From: Ruegeria sp. R13_0
GTDB lineage: Bacteria > Pseudomonadota > Alphaproteobacteria > Rhodobacterales > Rhodobacteraceae
Assembly (NCBI RefSeq): GCF_017743995.1
Contig: NZ_JAGHRB010000002.1
Coordinates: 186,001 to 250,000, forward strand
Direction of reading: 5' to 3'
DNA: 64,000 nucleotides
The notes below the pieces were generated by a model. It searched no databases. It was not told the DNA's origin and saw nothing but the letters and a program-made list of their open reading frames with translations. This document shows positions 18,015 to 29,088 of the stretch, piece by piece (within the stretch, counting starts at the first letter, position 1; the number at the start of each line of letters is the position of its first letter). Position numbers and translations under genes: made by a program.

Positions 18015-19439
18015 TCAGCCCCGTTGCCCCACGTGGCGGCCCGCCCCCTGAGGGGTCGGCAGCCTGGCGTGATCTTCGGCAAAGGCGGTCAGTTTCGCGG
18101 CCACACCCTCGGTCGGCAGAGAGGTCTTGCGCGCGTTCAGATCCATATGCAGCAACAGGGTTTCGACGGTGGCCGCGACCTCTCCATCCGGGCCGTGCAA
18201 ACGATGAAAGAGGTGCATTTTCTTGCCTTCACCGCGCAGCACCTGCGTTGTGACGGTCAGCCGATCCCCAGCGTGCAATTCCGCATGATACTGCACGAAG
18301 TTCTCAACCGTGAAATAGCTGTTGCCCGCCGCGATATAATCTGCATCCGCGTCGATCATCAGCATGAAACTGTCCGTCGCCTGGGCCGAGACCTCGATAT
18401 AGTGGGCCTCATTCATGTGACCGTTATAGTCTGTCCAGCTTTGCGGGATGACACGATCCACCGTGATCGGCAGATCATCACCTTCGGGATCAGGCAACAT
18501 CGCCTCGTGCGCGTTCAGAACGCCGCCCGCCCCGCTGCCGGTTTTCTTCAGCGCGCGCATCATTCCGATCAGGTTGTCATCGCGCAGACGCTCCAGTTCG
18601 CGGATCGACATATGGCCGGATTGCGCATCCGATTGACCCGCGATCAGGTCGACCAGCTCATCGGTAAATTCCGGCACATCCATCAGCTTGGTCCACGGCC
18701 ATTGCAGGGCCGGGCCGAATTGCGCCATGAAGTGTTTCATCCCTGCTTCGCCACCCGCGACGCGGTAGGTTTCGAACAGGCCCATCTGCGCCCAGCGGAT
18801 GCCGAACCCCATGCGGATCGCTTCGTCGATTTCTTCGGTCGTGGCGACGCCATCCTTGACCAGCCAAAGCGCCTCACGCCAGACAGCCTCAAGGAAACGG
18901 TCGGCGATATGTGCGTCGATCTCTTTGCGCACGGTCAGCGGATACATCCCAATGGACCGCAGGATATCTGACGCCTTGGCGCAAGTGTCGGCCTCCCCCA
19001 CCAGCTCGACCAGCGGCAGCAGGTAGACGGGGTTGAACGGGTGCGCGACGACAACGCGCCCGCCGTGTGCGTTCAGTTCAGAGGGTTTGAACCCTGAGGT
19101 CGAGGACCCAATCACCGCATCCGCAGGCGACAACTCGTCGATCTGCGCGTGGATCTTGTGCTTGAGGTCCAAACGCTCGGGCACGCTTTCCTGAACCCAC
19201 GCGGCACCGGCCAAAGCCTCGCCCATATCGTCATGAAAGGTCAGAGTGCCCTCGGCCGGTAGCGCCTTGTCATAAAGGGCGGGCAAGGCGCGGCGGGCAT
19301 TGGCCAGCACTTCGCCGATTTTACGCTCGGCTTCCGTGTCCGGGTCAAAGACCGAAACGTTCCAGCCGTTCAGCAGGAACCGGGCAACCCAGCCCCCGCC
19401 GATCACGCCGCCGCCGATGATGGTTGCTTTTTGTGTCAT
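18015..19439 (-). CDS. lcdH: L-carnitine dehydrogenase fused to a thioesterase domain
   Basis: 474 residues. The N-terminal part (about 1-315) is a 3-hydroxyacyl-CoA-dehydrogenase-type enzyme: NAD motif GGGVIGGGWVARF and the conserved 'VVAHPFNPVYLLPLVELV'. The C-terminal part (about 325-460) is a hot-dog thioesterase with 'DYNGHMNEAHYIE'. It oxidises L-carnitine to 3-dehydrocarnitine with NAD; the thioesterase domain would hydrolyse the betainyl-CoA made by CdhC. The fusion is known in rhodobacteria and rhizobia, while Pseudomonas has separate cdhA and cdhB. It overlaps the SDR gene by 4 nt. The activity is inferred from family and from the cdhC-like neighbour. Confidence 0.92.
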   Translation of the reverse strand: MTQKATIIGGGVIGGGWVARFLLNGWNVSVFDPDTEAERKIGEVLANARRALPALYDKALPAEGTLTFHDDMGEALAGAAWVQESVPERLDLKHKIHAQIDELSPADAVIGSSTSGFKPSELNAHGGRVVVAHPFNPVYLLPLVELVGEADTCAKASDILRSIGMYPLTVRKEIDAHIADRFLEAVWREALWLVKDGVATTEEIDEAIRMGFGIRWAQMGLFETYRVAGGEAGMKHFMAQFGPALQWPWTKLMDVPEFTDELVDLIAGQSDAQSGHMSIRELERLRDDNLIGMMRALKKTGSGAGGVLNAHEAMLPDPEGDDLPITVDRVIPQSWTDYNGHMNEAHYIEVSAQATDSFMLMIDADADYIAAGNSYFTVENFVQYHAELHAGDRLTVTTQVLRGEGKKMHLFHRLHGPDGEVAATVETLLLHMDLNARKTSLPTEGVAAKLTAFAEDHARLPTPQGAGRHVGQRG

Positions 19440-20200
19440 GGCGCAAGTGTCTCCGTATGGCCATCAATGGACAGAACCTGCCCCGAGATTTTGGTTCCCG
19501 CCTCCGAGGCAAGGAAATGAATGCTGTTCGCCACGTCCTGCGCCGTGACCCATGTTTTCATGGATACGCCGGTCACATAGGCGGCGCGCATGGTCTCAAT
19601 GCTCTGACCATGGGCGGCGGCTTCGTTCGCCAAAACGCGCTCCATCCGGTCGCCTTCAACAGCTCCGGGGCAGATCGCGTTGACGCGGATGCCAAAGGGG
19701 CCAAGCTCCATCGCCAAGGTTTTGGTCAGACCGATCAGGGCCCATTTCGCCGCCGCATAGGGGGACCGCATTGGATAGCCCATGATCCCAGCAGTGGACG
19801 AGGTCATGACGATCAGACCACTTTCTTGAGCCTTCATGACCCGCGCCGCCCAACGACAGGTCAGATATGCGCCGTGTACGTTGGTGGCGAGGCATTGCTG
19901 CCACGCGTCATAGGCCAAGTCTTCGATCGGCCCGGCGGGGCCGCCGGTGCCTGCATTGGCGCAGACCACATCAATGCCGCCCCATTCGGCCTCAACCGAA
20001 CTTAGGAAAGCGTCCATGGCGGATTCCGAGGTGACATCGGCCACCACGGCGATACTGCCGGGATGCGCTTCGGCAAAGCTCTGAACCGCGGCAGGGTCTG
20101 CGTCGCAGACCGCTACTCGTGATCCGTCTTGAATGAACTGCTCCGCAATGACGCGGCCGATGCCAGCCGCGCCCGCGGTTACAAGAACGCGCCTGCTCAT
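19436..20200 (-). CDS. Short-chain dehydrogenase/reductase in the carnitine operon
   Basis: 254 residues, classical SDR: cofactor motif 'TAGAAGIGRVIAEQF' at the N-terminus, 'CANAGTGG' (NAG motif), and a YxxxK catalytic pair in 'SPYAAAKWALIG' after Ser in 'TSSTAGIMG'. It overlaps both cdhC and lcdH by 4 nt, so it is co-translated with them. Possible roles are oxidation of D-carnitine, or reduction of acetoacetate to 3-hydroxybutyrate after dehydrocarnitine cleavage. Sequence does not decide between them. Confidence 0.88.
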   Translation of the reverse strand: MSRRVLVTAGAAGIGRVIAEQFIQDGSRVAVCDADPAAVQSFAEAHPGSIAVVADVTSESAMDAFLSSVEAEWGGIDVVCANAGTGGPAGPIEDLAYDAWQQCLATNVHGAYLTCRWAARVMKAQESGLIVMTSSTAGIMGYPMRSPYAAAKWALIGLTKTLAMELGPFGIRVNAICPGAVEGDRMERVLANEAAAHGQSIETMRAAYVTGVSMKTWVTAQDVANSIHFLASEAGTKISGQVLSIDGHTETLAP

Positions 20201-21114
20201 TTCGCGACAGGAGCGCGCTTGGTCAGGTCCAGTTTCTCGCGGACGGCGTCCGGGCCGATGATCTTGGCGCCCATGTTCTCGATCACCGTCACGGCCCGTT
20301 CGACCAGTTGCGCGTTGGTGGCCAAAACGCCTTTTTCCAGAAACAGGTTGTCCTCTAGCCCGACGCGGACATTGCCACCCGCCAGCACCGATTGCGCAGC
20401 ATAAGGCATCTGATCACGGCCCAGCGAGAAGGCCGACCATGTCCAATCAGACGGCACCGCATTGACCATCGCCATGAAGGTGTTGATGTCATTGGGGGCA
20501 CCCCACGGCACGCCCATGCACAGTTGAACCAGAGCGTTGGGTTCCAGAATACCCTCTTTCACCAATTGCTTGGCGAACCATAGGTGGCCGGTGTCGAAGG
20601 CCTCGATCTCCGGTTTCACGCCAAGATCGGTCATCATCTGACCCATCGCCCGCAACATGCCAGGGGTGTTGGTCATCACATAGTCTGCCTCGGCAAAGTT
20701 CATGGTGCCACAGTCGAGCGTGCAGATTTCCGGCAGACATTCGGCGATATGCGCCATCCGCTCGGTCGCGCCGATCATGTCAGTGGCCGCTTCATTGACC
20801 GGAAACGGGCTCTCGGTCGGGCCGAACACAATATCACCGCCCATACCGGCCGTCAGGTTCAGCACCACGTCGACCTCAGCATCGCGAATGCGGTCTGTCA
20901 CCTCGCGGTACAGGCCCAGATCGCGCGAGGGCACGCCGGTTTCCGGGTCGCGCACGTGGCAATGCACAACGGCAGCCCCAGCCTTGGCCGCATCAATCGC
21001 CGAATTGGCAATCTGCTCGGGCGAGCGCGGCACATGAGGGGATTTGTCCTGCGTCCCACCCGATCCGGTGACGGCACAGGTGATGAAAACTTCGCGGTTC
21101 ATAGCAAGGGGCAT
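20197..21114 (-). CDS. cdhC: 3-dehydrocarnitine cleavage enzyme (BKACE family)
   Basis: 305 residues, DUF849/BKACE fold: 'FITCAVTGSGG', 'AGAAVVHCHVRDPETG' (zinc-binding His pair) and 'GGNVRVGLEDNLFLEKG' are the hallmark motifs. These enzymes condense a beta-keto acid with acetyl-CoA. In the carnitine pathway this gives betainyl-CoA and acetoacetate. AAGGA about 7 nt before the ATG at 21114 supports that start over the Met four codons later. It is the first gene of the operon, divergent from the AraC/GATase1 regulator. The substrate is inferred from the lcdH fusion downstream. Confidence 0.88.
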   Translation of the reverse strand: MPLAMNREVFITCAVTGSGGTQDKSPHVPRSPEQIANSAIDAAKAGAAVVHCHVRDPETGVPSRDLGLYREVTDRIRDAEVDVVLNLTAGMGGDIVFGPTESPFPVNEAATDMIGATERMAHIAECLPEICTLDCGTMNFAEADYVMTNTPGMLRAMGQMMTDLGVKPEIEAFDTGHLWFAKQLVKEGILEPNALVQLCMGVPWGAPNDINTFMAMVNAVPSDWTWSAFSLGRDQMPYAAQSVLAGGNVRVGLEDNLFLEKGVLATNAQLVERAVTVIENMGAKIIGPDAVREKLDLTKRAPVAK

Positions 21115-21142
21115 ATCTTTGTCCTTCGATCAGCAGGAATCG

Positions 21143-21156
21143 CGCCTTGGAAGGCG
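21143..21156. promoter_or_regulatory. Palindrome in the cdhC/regulator divergent promoter
   Basis: CGCCTT, GG, AAGGCG: perfect 6-bp arms in the 111-nt gap between cdhC and the divergent regulator. It is a candidate binding site for that regulator. Confidence 0.35.
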
Positions 21157-21212
21157 ACGGGATGTGGCAACGCTACTTTCAAACCTCCGAAACGGGCGAT
21201 ACATTTCTCGTC

Positions 21213-21218
21213 AGGAGG
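21213..21218 (+). promoter_or_regulatory. Ribosome binding site that fixes a TTG start
   Basis: AGGAGG sits 7 nt before TTG at 21226. The reading frame is open for another 640 nt upstream over the cdhC gene, but no other start there has a comparable site and the conserved domain begins just after this TTG. Confidence 0.8.
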
Positions 21219-21225
21219 AATACTT

Positions 21226-22209
21226 TTGTCGCCATCCCCTCATGAGCATTTCGAGTTCCTGTTGCTGGACGGGTTTTCCAACATGGTTCTGGCCAGCGCG
21301 CTGGAGCCGTTGCGGGACGTCAAGATGCGCGCGCTATACGCAAGTCCGGGTTGGGAGATCACCAGCCTGAACGGCAAACCCGTGGAAAGTTCGAGTGCGA
21401 TACAGGTCTCTCCCAATCGGGCCTTCGACCCGGCCAAATCGACCGGAACGTTGGTCATTGTGGCCGGTTACCGCGTCCGGCAGCAGATCACCAAGGAATT
21501 GCTGGTTGCGATCCGACAGGCTGTACGGACCGCCCGGCGCGTGCTGGCCCTGGATACGGCGGCCTGGGTTCTGGCCGAAGCCGGAGTTCTGGACGGGCAC
21601 CAGGCCACGATCCACTGGCAGGAGCTTGACGCCTTTCGCGAAAGCTTTCCAAAAGTGACCGTATCCAGCGCCCGTTTTGTTCAATCCGGCCCGTTTCTGA
21701 CTTGTGGAGGGGCCAGTACGGCGCTGGAACTTACCCTCGACCTGATCCAGACCCTGTTCGGCCCCGCCGCCGCGTTTGATGCGTCAAACATGTTCATCTA
21801 CGACCCTGCCCGCCAGTCCGAGCTGAAGCGCGGCTCGCAACAATTGCAGGATCGAGGGTCGCCGAAACTGCTGGACGCGCTGAATGTCATTGCCGAAAAC
21901 GTCGAGACTCCGCTGACAACCTTTGAACTGGCAGAACGCGTCTCGCTCTCCGAGCGCAGCCTCAGCCGCGCGTTTGCCGATGAGCTGGGGATGACGACTG
22001 GCAAATACTACAAGCTCTATCGTCTGCAACATGCGCGCTATCTGGCGCAGGAAACGCGACTGAGTGTCGAACAGATTGCCCTAAGATGCGGGTTTTCTTG
22101 CGCGTCGGCCTTGGGGCGGTCGTTCACCCGTGAATTCGGCCGCCCGATCAGCGCCTTTCGCCCGCCAAACCGAAACGGGCCGTCCGATGGGACAGCCTGC
22201 TCCGTCTAA
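21226..22209 (+). CDS. cdhR: GATase1-like/AraC-family regulator of carnitine catabolism
   Basis: 327 residues from a TTG start. A DJ-1/PfpI-like N-terminal domain (about 8-190, 'FEFLLLDGFSNMVLASALEPLR') lies ahead of two AraC helix-turn-helix units (about 215-315, 'TFELAERVSLSERSLSRAFADELGMTTGKYYKLYRL'). This is the architecture of Pseudomonas CdhR and GbdR, which sense carnitine or betaine. Divergent from cdhC, it probably activates cdhC-SDR-lcdH. It converges on mcl with only 11 nt between the stops. The name is by architecture and position. Confidence 0.82.
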   Translation: MSPSPHEHFEFLLLDGFSNMVLASALEPLRDVKMRALYASPGWEITSLNGKPVESSSAIQVSPNRAFDPAKSTGTLVIVAGYRVRQQITKELLVAIRQAVRTARRVLALDTAAWVLAEAGVLDGHQATIHWQELDAFRESFPKVTVSSARFVQSGPFLTCGGASTALELTLDLIQTLFGPAAAFDASNMFIYDPARQSELKRGSQQLQDRGSPKLLDALNVIAENVETPLTTFELAERVSLSERSLSRAFADELGMTTGKYYKLYRLQHARYLAQETRLSVEQIALRCGFSCASALGRSFTREFGRPISAFRPPNRNGPSDGTACSV

Positions 22210-22220
22210 CGCTTGGCAGA

Positions 22221-23198
22221 TCACGCGGCTGCGATCTGACCTGCTTTTTCAACCAGCACCTCGGCCTGCCGGATCGAAGCGTAATCGATCAGGCGACCGT
22301 CCAGCGAAACAGCGCCTTTGCCTGCCGCTTCGGCATCGGCCATCGCCACAAGGATCCGCTTGGCCTTGTCCACTTCGGCATCCGAAGGCGACATGACTTC
22401 ATTGGCCAGCGCGATCTGGCTGGGGTGAATGGCCCACTTGCCCTCACACCCCAGAACCGCTGCGCGCTTTGCCGCCGCGCGATAGCCAGCGGGGTCTTGA
22501 AAATCACCGAACGGGCCGTCGATCGGGCGCAGGCCGTTTGCACGTGCCGCGACCACCATACGCGCAAGCGCGTAGTGCCACATATCACCCCAATGGGTCA
22601 TGCGGCCGCCTTCAGGATCGGCATCGGTCAGCACCGAGTAATCCGGGTTCACACCGCCAATGATGGTTGTCCGCGCACGGGTCGAGGCCGCATAGTCGGC
22701 AACCCCGAAATGCAGACTTTCGTTGCGTTTCGACACGGCAGCAATCTCGCTGACATTCTGCATGCCGAGCGCCGTTTCGATTATATGTTCGAACCCGATC
22801 CGCTTTTTGTAGCCTTTGGCGTCCTCGATCTGGGTGACCAGCATGTCGACGGCGTAAACATCCGCGGCGGTGCCGACCTTGGGGATCATGATCAGGTCCA
22901 GACGTTGACCGGCCTGTTCGACCACATCCACCACGTCGCGATACATGTAATGAGTATCCAGCCCGTTGATCCGCACCGACATGGTCTTGTTGCCCCAGTC
23001 GATGTCATTCAGGGCCTCGATGATGTTCGCTCTAGCCTGTTCTTTTTCGTCGGGCGCGACGGCGTCTTCCAGATCCAGGAAGATCACATCCACATCCGAC
23101 TTGGCCGCTTTTTCAAACATGCCGGGCTGGCTGCCCGGAACAGCCAGTTCGCTGCGGTTCAGACGGGCCGGAGCCTGTTCGATTGGGTGAAAGCTCAT
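22221..23198 (-). CDS. mcl: L-malyl-CoA lyase (CitE family)
   Basis: 325 residues, HpcH/CitE-type TIM barrel: 'SELAVPGSQPGMFEKAA', 'DVIFLDLEDAVAPDEKEQAR' (acidic Mg site) and 'GFEHIIETALGMQNV'. Malyl-CoA lyase splits L-malyl-CoA to acetyl-CoA and glyoxylate, the last step of the serine cycle; relatives also act on citramalyl-CoA or beta-methylmalyl-CoA. It is the last gene of the minus-strand operon, 18 nt after glyA. Presence of malate-CoA ligase genes in the same operon supports the malyl-CoA assignment. Confidence 0.9.
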   Translation of the reverse strand: MSFHPIEQAPARLNRSELAVPGSQPGMFEKAAKSDVDVIFLDLEDAVAPDEKEQARANIIEALNDIDWGNKTMSVRINGLDTHYMYRDVVDVVEQAGQRLDLIMIPKVGTAADVYAVDMLVTQIEDAKGYKKRIGFEHIIETALGMQNVSEIAAVSKRNESLHFGVADYAASTRARTTIIGGVNPDYSVLTDADPEGGRMTHWGDMWHYALARMVVAARANGLRPIDGPFGDFQDPAGYRAAAKRAAVLGCEGKWAIHPSQIALANEVMSPSDAEVDKAKRILVAMADAEAAGKGAVSLDGRLIDYASIRQAEVLVEKAGQIAAA

Positions 23199-23216
23199 GG
23201 TTTAGGGTCCTTGGTT

Positions 23217-24512
<1,296 letters not shown>

Positions 24513-24584
24513 GACGCTTTCCTCCTGAGCGGTCCGAAGCCCGGCCCCACAGAAGGGCCAGAGCAGGAAATTGATATGCGCGCG

Positions 24585-25556
24585 TTAGATCACGCGATCG
24601 CGCGGTTCGCGGCCTTCGAAAAAGTCGCTGAGGTTGTCCAGCACACGGAACCCCATCGCCTCGCGCGCCTCACGGGTGGCACTGCCCAGATGAGGCAGCA
24701 TCACAAGGTTGTCACATTGCAAAAGGTCGTGGTTGATGCGGGGCTCTCGGTCGAACACGTCCAGCGCTGCCCCTCCGATCATGTCGAAGGTCAGGGACTG
24801 TACTAGGGCGCGTTCGTCGATCACCTCGCCACGGGCCGTGTTGATGAGGAATGCATCCGGTTTCATCAGATCCAACCGACGCGCGTTGATCATGTGCCGG
24901 TTTGCGGCTCCGCCGGGACAATGGAGCGAGACGAAATCGCATTGCGGCAGCAGGTCATCCACGGTTTCGACCTGCGTGGCATTGCACTGGGCCAGAACCT
25001 CGGGCGCGATTTTGCTGCGGTTGTAGACAACGATCTGCATGCCGAAGCCGTGATGGGCACGCCGGGCCATTTCCTGCCCGATACGACCATAGCCGATGAT
25101 GCCCAGCACTTTGCCGCTGACCTTGGTGCCGATCAGATGCGTGGGGCGCCAGCCGGTCCAGTTACCGGCCCGCAGCTCGCGCTCCCCCTCGCTCGCGCGG
25201 CGCGCCACCATCAGCAGCAAGGTCATTGCGATATCGGCGGTGCATTCGGACAACACGTCCGGCGTGTTGGTGACGGTCATACCCAGGCCACGCGCCGAAG
25301 GCTCACAGATGTGACTGTAGCCAACGCCGTAATTTGCCAGGATTTTCGTCTGCGCGCCGGGTACGTCCAAAGCCTCGGAGCTGAGGGTATCGGTCACGGT
25401 CGGCAGCACCGCATCATAGGATTTCAGCGCGTGCCGGATTTCAGCCGGGGACATAGGCTTGTCCCCGGTGTTCAGCACGGTGTTGTAGGTCTCGGCCAGC
25501 TGCGCCTCGACGGCGGCAGGCCAACGACGGGTAACAAGGACCGAGGGTTTGACCAT
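24585..25556 (-). CDS. hprA: D-2-hydroxyacid dehydrogenase, probable hydroxypyruvate reductase
   Basis: 323 residues. The NAD-binding Rossmann motif is GYGRIGQEMARRA. The catalytic triad is visible as Arg in 'NTARGEVID', Glu in 'DVFDREP' and His in 'MLPHLGSATREAREAM'. The position in the operon points to reduction of hydroxypyruvate to glycerate; glyoxylate reduction is an alternative for this family. The ATG at 25556 overlaps the mtkB stop, so the two are coupled; an in-frame GTG one codon earlier is possible. Confidence 0.88.
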   Translation of the reverse strand: MVKPSVLVTRRWPAAVEAQLAETYNTVLNTGDKPMSPAEIRHALKSYDAVLPTVTDTLSSEALDVPGAQTKILANYGVGYSHICEPSARGLGMTVTNTPDVLSECTADIAMTLLLMVARRASEGERELRAGNWTGWRPTHLIGTKVSGKVLGIIGYGRIGQEMARRAHHGFGMQIVVYNRSKIAPEVLAQCNATQVETVDDLLPQCDFVSLHCPGGAANRHMINARRLDLMKPDAFLINTARGEVIDERALVQSLTFDMIGGAALDVFDREPRINHDLLQCDNLVMLPHLGSATREAREAMGFRVLDNLSDFFEGREPRDRVI

Positions 25557-26443
25557 CACGCGGCCTCCATCACACGGGCGATGGTTTCGCCGATCACGGC
25601 AGGGTTTTCGGCCACGGTCACACCGGCGGCAGACAGGATTTCAACCTTCTCGCTGGCGCTTTCGCCAAAGGCCGAGATGATCGCACCGGCATGACCCATG
25701 GTCCGGCCTTTCGGAGCGGTCAGACCCGCAACATAGGCCACCACGGGCTTGGTGATGTGATCGCGAATGAACTCAGCGGCTTCGGCCTCCTGAGGGCCTC
25801 CGATCTCACCGATCATGGCGATGATGTGGGTGTCTTCATCCTCTTCGAAACGCTGGAGAATATCCTTGAAGGACGAGCCGTTGATCGGGTCGCCGCCGAT
25901 GCCCACGCTGGTCGAAACACCGATCCCGCGCTCTTTCAACTGCGCCGCGGCCTCATAGCCCAGCGTCCCCGAGCGACCGATGATGCCCACGTTGCCCGGC
26001 AGGTAAATGTGCCCCGGCATGATCCCCAGCAGCGCTTTGCCGGGTGAGATGGTGCCCGCGCAGTTCGGCCCGGTCAGGACCATGCGTTTGTCCTTGGGGT
26101 AGCGGTACATGTAGCGCTTCACGCGGATCATGTCCTGCGCAGGAATGCCGTCGGTGATGCAGACACAATAGCGGATACCGGCATCTGCGGCCTCCATGAT
26201 CGAGTCCGCCGCGAAGGGAGGCGGCACGAACACAAGGCTGGCATCCGCGCCAGTGGCCTCAACCGCCTGCTTGACGGTGTCAAAGACCGGAACGCCTTCG
26301 ACGGTTTCACCGCCCTTACCCGGGACAACACCACCGACGACATTGGTGCCATAGTTCAGCATGTCCTTGGTGTGGAACCGCGCCATGCGGCCGGTGATAC
26401 CCTGCACGATCACGCGCGAGTTACGATCGAGAAGAATGCTCAT
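25556..26443 (-). CDS. mtkB: Malate-CoA ligase alpha subunit
   Basis: 295 residues, succinyl-CoA synthetase alpha type: CoA-binding 'VIVQGITGRMARFHTKDML' and the phospho-histidine region 'TMGHAGAIISAFGESASEK'. With MtkA it activates malate (or succinate) to its CoA thioester using ATP. It overlaps mtkA (TAATG) and hprA. The malate assignment rests on the operon containing malyl-CoA lyase; by sequence alone it could be SucD. Confidence 0.87.
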   Translation of the reverse strand: MSILLDRNSRVIVQGITGRMARFHTKDMLNYGTNVVGGVVPGKGGETVEGVPVFDTVKQAVEATGADASLVFVPPPFAADSIMEAADAGIRYCVCITDGIPAQDMIRVKRYMYRYPKDKRMVLTGPNCAGTISPGKALLGIMPGHIYLPGNVGIIGRSGTLGYEAAAQLKERGIGVSTSVGIGGDPINGSSFKDILQRFEEDEDTHIIAMIGEIGGPQEAEAAEFIRDHITKPVVAYVAGLTAPKGRTMGHAGAIISAFGESASEKVEILSAAGVTVAENPAVIGETIARVMEAA

Positions 26444-27639
26444 TACACAGCCCTCATCTTGGTGCCTTGGGTCAGGTCATTTTTCCATGCGCCCACGGCG
26501 CGTTCGGCAGCCTCCATCAGAGTGGTGGCGCGGATGATCGGAAGGCCGGATTTGGCGAGGATCTTCTGACCCTCTTCCACATTGGTACCGGCCAGGCGCA
26601 CGATGACAGGGATGTCGATATCCAGCTCTTTCAACGCCTGTACGACACCCTCGGCCACCCAGTCGCAGCGGTTGATACCGGCGAAGATGTTCACCAGAAT
26701 GGCCTGCACATTGTCGTCCGACAGAACCAGACGGAAGGCTTTGGCCACCCGCTCGGGTGAGGCACCGCCACCGATATCGAGGAAGTTTGCTGGCTCTCCA
26801 CCAGCCAGTTTGATCGTGTCCATGGTCGCCATCGCAAGACCGGCGCCGTTGACGATGCAGCCGATATTACCGTCGAGACCAACATAGGACAGGCCCCGAT
26901 CTCCGGCGCGGCTTTCGCGCGGGTCTTCCTGGCTTTTGTCGCGCAGCTCGGCGATCTGCGGGTGACGGAACAGGGCGTTGTCGTCAAAGCTCATCTTCGC
27001 GTCCAGCGCCAGAACGCGGTCGTCCCTTGTGATGACCAGAGGGTTGATCTCGACCATGGTGGCGTCCAGATCGCTGAAGGCGGCGTAGCAGCCCTGCAGC
27101 GTGCGGACCATGTGCTGGATCAGCTTCGGCTCCAGCCCTAGTTGGAACGCGATTTCACGGGCCTGGAATTCTTGCAGACCCACTGCGGGTTCAACAATTG
27201 AACGCACGATGCTGTCTGGGCGCTCGGCCGAGATATCTTCGATCTCCATCCCGCCTTCCGAGGACGCAACGATCATGACGCGCTGGCTAGAACGGTCCAG
27301 CACGAAACCCAAATAGATTTCGCGATCAATCGGCACGGCGGCTTCCACGTAGACGCGGTAAATCCCTTTGCCTTCCGGGCCGGTCTGATGCGTGACCAGC
27401 TTGCGGCCAAACATGTCATCACAAGCTGTGTAGATCTCGTTTTCGGTGTTGCACAGCTTGACCCCTCCGGCCTTGCCGCGCCCGCCTGCATGGACCTGCG
27501 CTTTGACGATCCATTTGTCACCCCCAAGTTCACGCGCCCGATAGGCCGCCTGTTCCGGGCTATAGGCCAAAGCACCGGGTGGCACGTCGACACCGAAATT
27601 CGAAAGTAGTTCTTTCGCCTGATATTCATGAATATCCAT
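26443..27639 (-). CDS. mtkA: Malate-CoA ligase beta subunit
   Basis: 398 residues from the ATG at 27639, which has GGGAGGA upstream and begins the conserved '[12 protein letters not shown]'. The open frame extends further but without family similarity. The ATP-grasp domain has '[20 protein letters not shown]', and the C-terminal CoA-ligase domain has '[17 protein letters not shown]' and '[15 protein letters not shown]'. It is the catalytic partner of MtkB. It follows sgaA by 28 nt. SucC is the alternative name if the enzyme prefers succinate. Confidence 0.87.
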   Translation of the reverse strand: MDIHEYQAKELLSNFGVDVPPGALAYSPEQAAYRARELGGDKWIVKAQVHAGGRGKAGGVKLCNTENEIYTACDDMFGRKLVTHQTGPEGKGIYRVYVEAAVPIDREIYLGFVLDRSSQRVMIVASSEGGMEIEDISAERPDSIVRSIVEPAVGLQEFQAREIAFQLGLEPKLIQHMVRTLQGCYAAFSDLDATMVEINPLVITRDDRVLALDAKMSFDDNALFRHPQIAELRDKSQEDPRESRAGDRGLSYVGLDGNIGCIVNGAGLAMATMDTIKLAGGEPANFLDIGGGASPERVAKAFRLVLSDDNVQAILVNIFAGINRCDWVAEGVVQALKELDIDIPVIVRLAGTNVEEGQKILAKSGLPIIRATTLMEAAERAVGAWKNDLTQGTKMRAV

Positions 27640-27667
27640 CTGCAATCCTCCCGTTCTTGCAGTGAAA

Positions 27668-28909
27668 TTAAGCAGCCATCGAAGTGCCGTAGCGGCTTTC
27701 CAGCAGGGCTTCGATTGCGTCCCGATCGATCTGCCCGCCCAATTCGCGCATCGCCTCGGCAAACAGGCGCACGATCCGGCTGACGGATTTCCGGTTCAGC
27801 TGGTTGAGGATGCCGATCCGCACTTGCACAGGCGCGCTGAGCGTGGGCCAGATGCCAAAACCGCGCGCGCGGCAGTTCTGCACCAATTCCATCTCGCGCC
27901 CGGCCAGTTCCGGCGGCAGGTTCAGAACGATCAGGCTCGGCATGTCCGAGGTGACCTCGCACCCCAGTTCGACCACGGCATCGCGCAGGACGCGTTCGTG
28001 AATGCGATAAGACGCTGCGCGCTTGGCCAGTCCTTCCTGCAACGTAAGACGCAGAGCCTCGTGGAAGGCGGCCACGGCATAGCCCGAATGCGTCCGGTGA
28101 TAGGTTCCTTTCTCGACATCTTGGCCGTCAACGATACCCCAATGGCGCGCCTCGAAAATCGGGTTGTGCACATAGGTGTAAGCACCGCTGGTCATGAGGC
28201 TGTCGATGAAGGCATCAGTAAAGCTGACCGGAGCGTAGGTCAGCGGCAGGCAGCACAGACCTTTCTGCGGGCACGAGGCCCAACCCGCGATGCCGGGGTA
28301 GTCGTCGATCGAAAAGTCATCCACGCCCAGCGACGACACCGCGTCGATCAGACCCATCGCGCCGTAACGCTCACACGCGTCCGAAAAACCGCGAATGTCG
28401 TTGATCCGGCCGGAACCCGTTTCCCAGTGGGCCATGAACGCCCATTTGGGCTTGTGCTCGGCCAGGGCCGCTTCGACGATCTCGCCGGTAACCGGCTTGC
28501 CATGCGGAACCTCAATCACGGTGACGCTGGCGGCTTGAGGGTCAAGCGGATTGGCTGCGTGTTCGGCGGGCGTCGCTGCCTTGATCCGCAAGGTCAGCGC
28601 GTCGATGCCCGAGAAGGTGCCGTTGGCAAAAGCCACAACCTTGTCGCCCGGCATGACGGCCGAGAACATAGTGTCCAGCGCGCTCCAACCCGTTCCGGCG
28701 ACGGCGAAGGTATAGGCGTTCTGCGTACCCCAGATTTCGCGCAGCATATGCTTGCACTCGATCATTCCGCGCAGAACGTCGCCCTGCATGTGATCGGCGA
28801 CCCCTGCCCCTGCAAAGGCCTGCAGAACGCGGGCATCCGTGTTGCCGGGTCCGGGACCCGCTGCAAGTGTCTCGGGGATTTCGAGCGGAGGGAAAATCTG
28901 GAAAGTCAT
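27668..28909 (-). CDS. sgaA: Serine-glyoxylate aminotransferase
   Basis: 413 residues from the ATG at 28909 (GAGGAAG upstream; the conserved '[14 protein letters not shown]' follows at once). It is a class V aminotransferase with '[14 protein letters not shown]' and a PLP-lysine segment '[11 protein letters not shown]' in place of the common SQKGLM. It converts serine plus glyoxylate to hydroxypyruvate plus glycine, linking glyA and hprA. It is the first gene of the serine-cycle operon, divergent from a response regulator; three inverted repeats lie in the shared promoter region. Confidence 0.9.
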   Translation of the reverse strand: MTFQIFPPLEIPETLAAGPGPGNTDARVLQAFAGAGVADHMQGDVLRGMIECKHMLREIWGTQNAYTFAVAGTGWSALDTMFSAVMPGDKVVAFANGTFSGIDALTLRIKAATPAEHAANPLDPQAASVTVIEVPHGKPVTGEIVEAALAEHKPKWAFMAHWETGSGRINDIRGFSDACERYGAMGLIDAVSSLGVDDFSIDDYPGIAGWASCPQKGLCCLPLTYAPVSFTDAFIDSLMTSGAYTYVHNPIFEARHWGIVDGQDVEKGTYHRTHSGYAVAAFHEALRLTLQEGLAKRAASYRIHERVLRDAVVELGCEVTSDMPSLIVLNLPPELAGREMELVQNCRARGFGIWPTLSAPVQVRIGILNQLNRKSVSRIVRLFAEAMRELGGQIDRDAIEALLESRYGTSMAA

Positions 28910-29029
28910 TGTGCGGCTTCCTCGGCTGTTTCTCAGGCTCAGCGGCCCGTTTGGTTGAGTTGCCGTGTAGAAAACGTGCTCTTGCCAGATCACGCAACGT
29001 AACTTACTACTGATTTAGCATGCCTAATA

Positions 29030-29049
29030 GGATGGGGTATTACCCATCC
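29030..29049. promoter_or_regulatory. Inverted repeat in the sgaA/response-regulator promoter
   Basis: GGATGGG, six bases, CCCATCC: perfect 7-bp arms. The overlapping TACCCAT (29041-29047) matches the NarL heptamer consensus TACYYMT. The divergent gene at 29129 encodes a NarL/LuxR-type protein, so this is a plausible operator. Confidence 0.5.
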
Positions 29050-29052
29050 AAA

Positions 29053-29076
29053 GGTATAAAAATACGACAGTATACC
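29053..29076. promoter_or_regulatory. Second inverted repeat in the sgaA/response-regulator promoter
   Basis: GGTATA (29053-29058) and TATACC (29071-29076) with a 12-nt spacer, immediately after the first repeat. It could be a second half-site pair or overlap promoter elements. Confidence 0.35.
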
Positions 29077-29088
29077 AAAAACGCACCC

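Noticed and set aside
20584..21225. Long upstream extension of the AraC/GATase1 regulator frame
   Set aside because: It is antisense to cdhC. The TTG at 21226 has AGGAGG at 7 nt and starts the conserved domain.
25556..27639. Naming the ligase subunits SucC/SucD of the TCA cycle
   Set aside because: Possible by sequence alone, but location between sgaA and hprA/glyA/mcl favours malate-CoA ligase; kept as an alternative in the entries.
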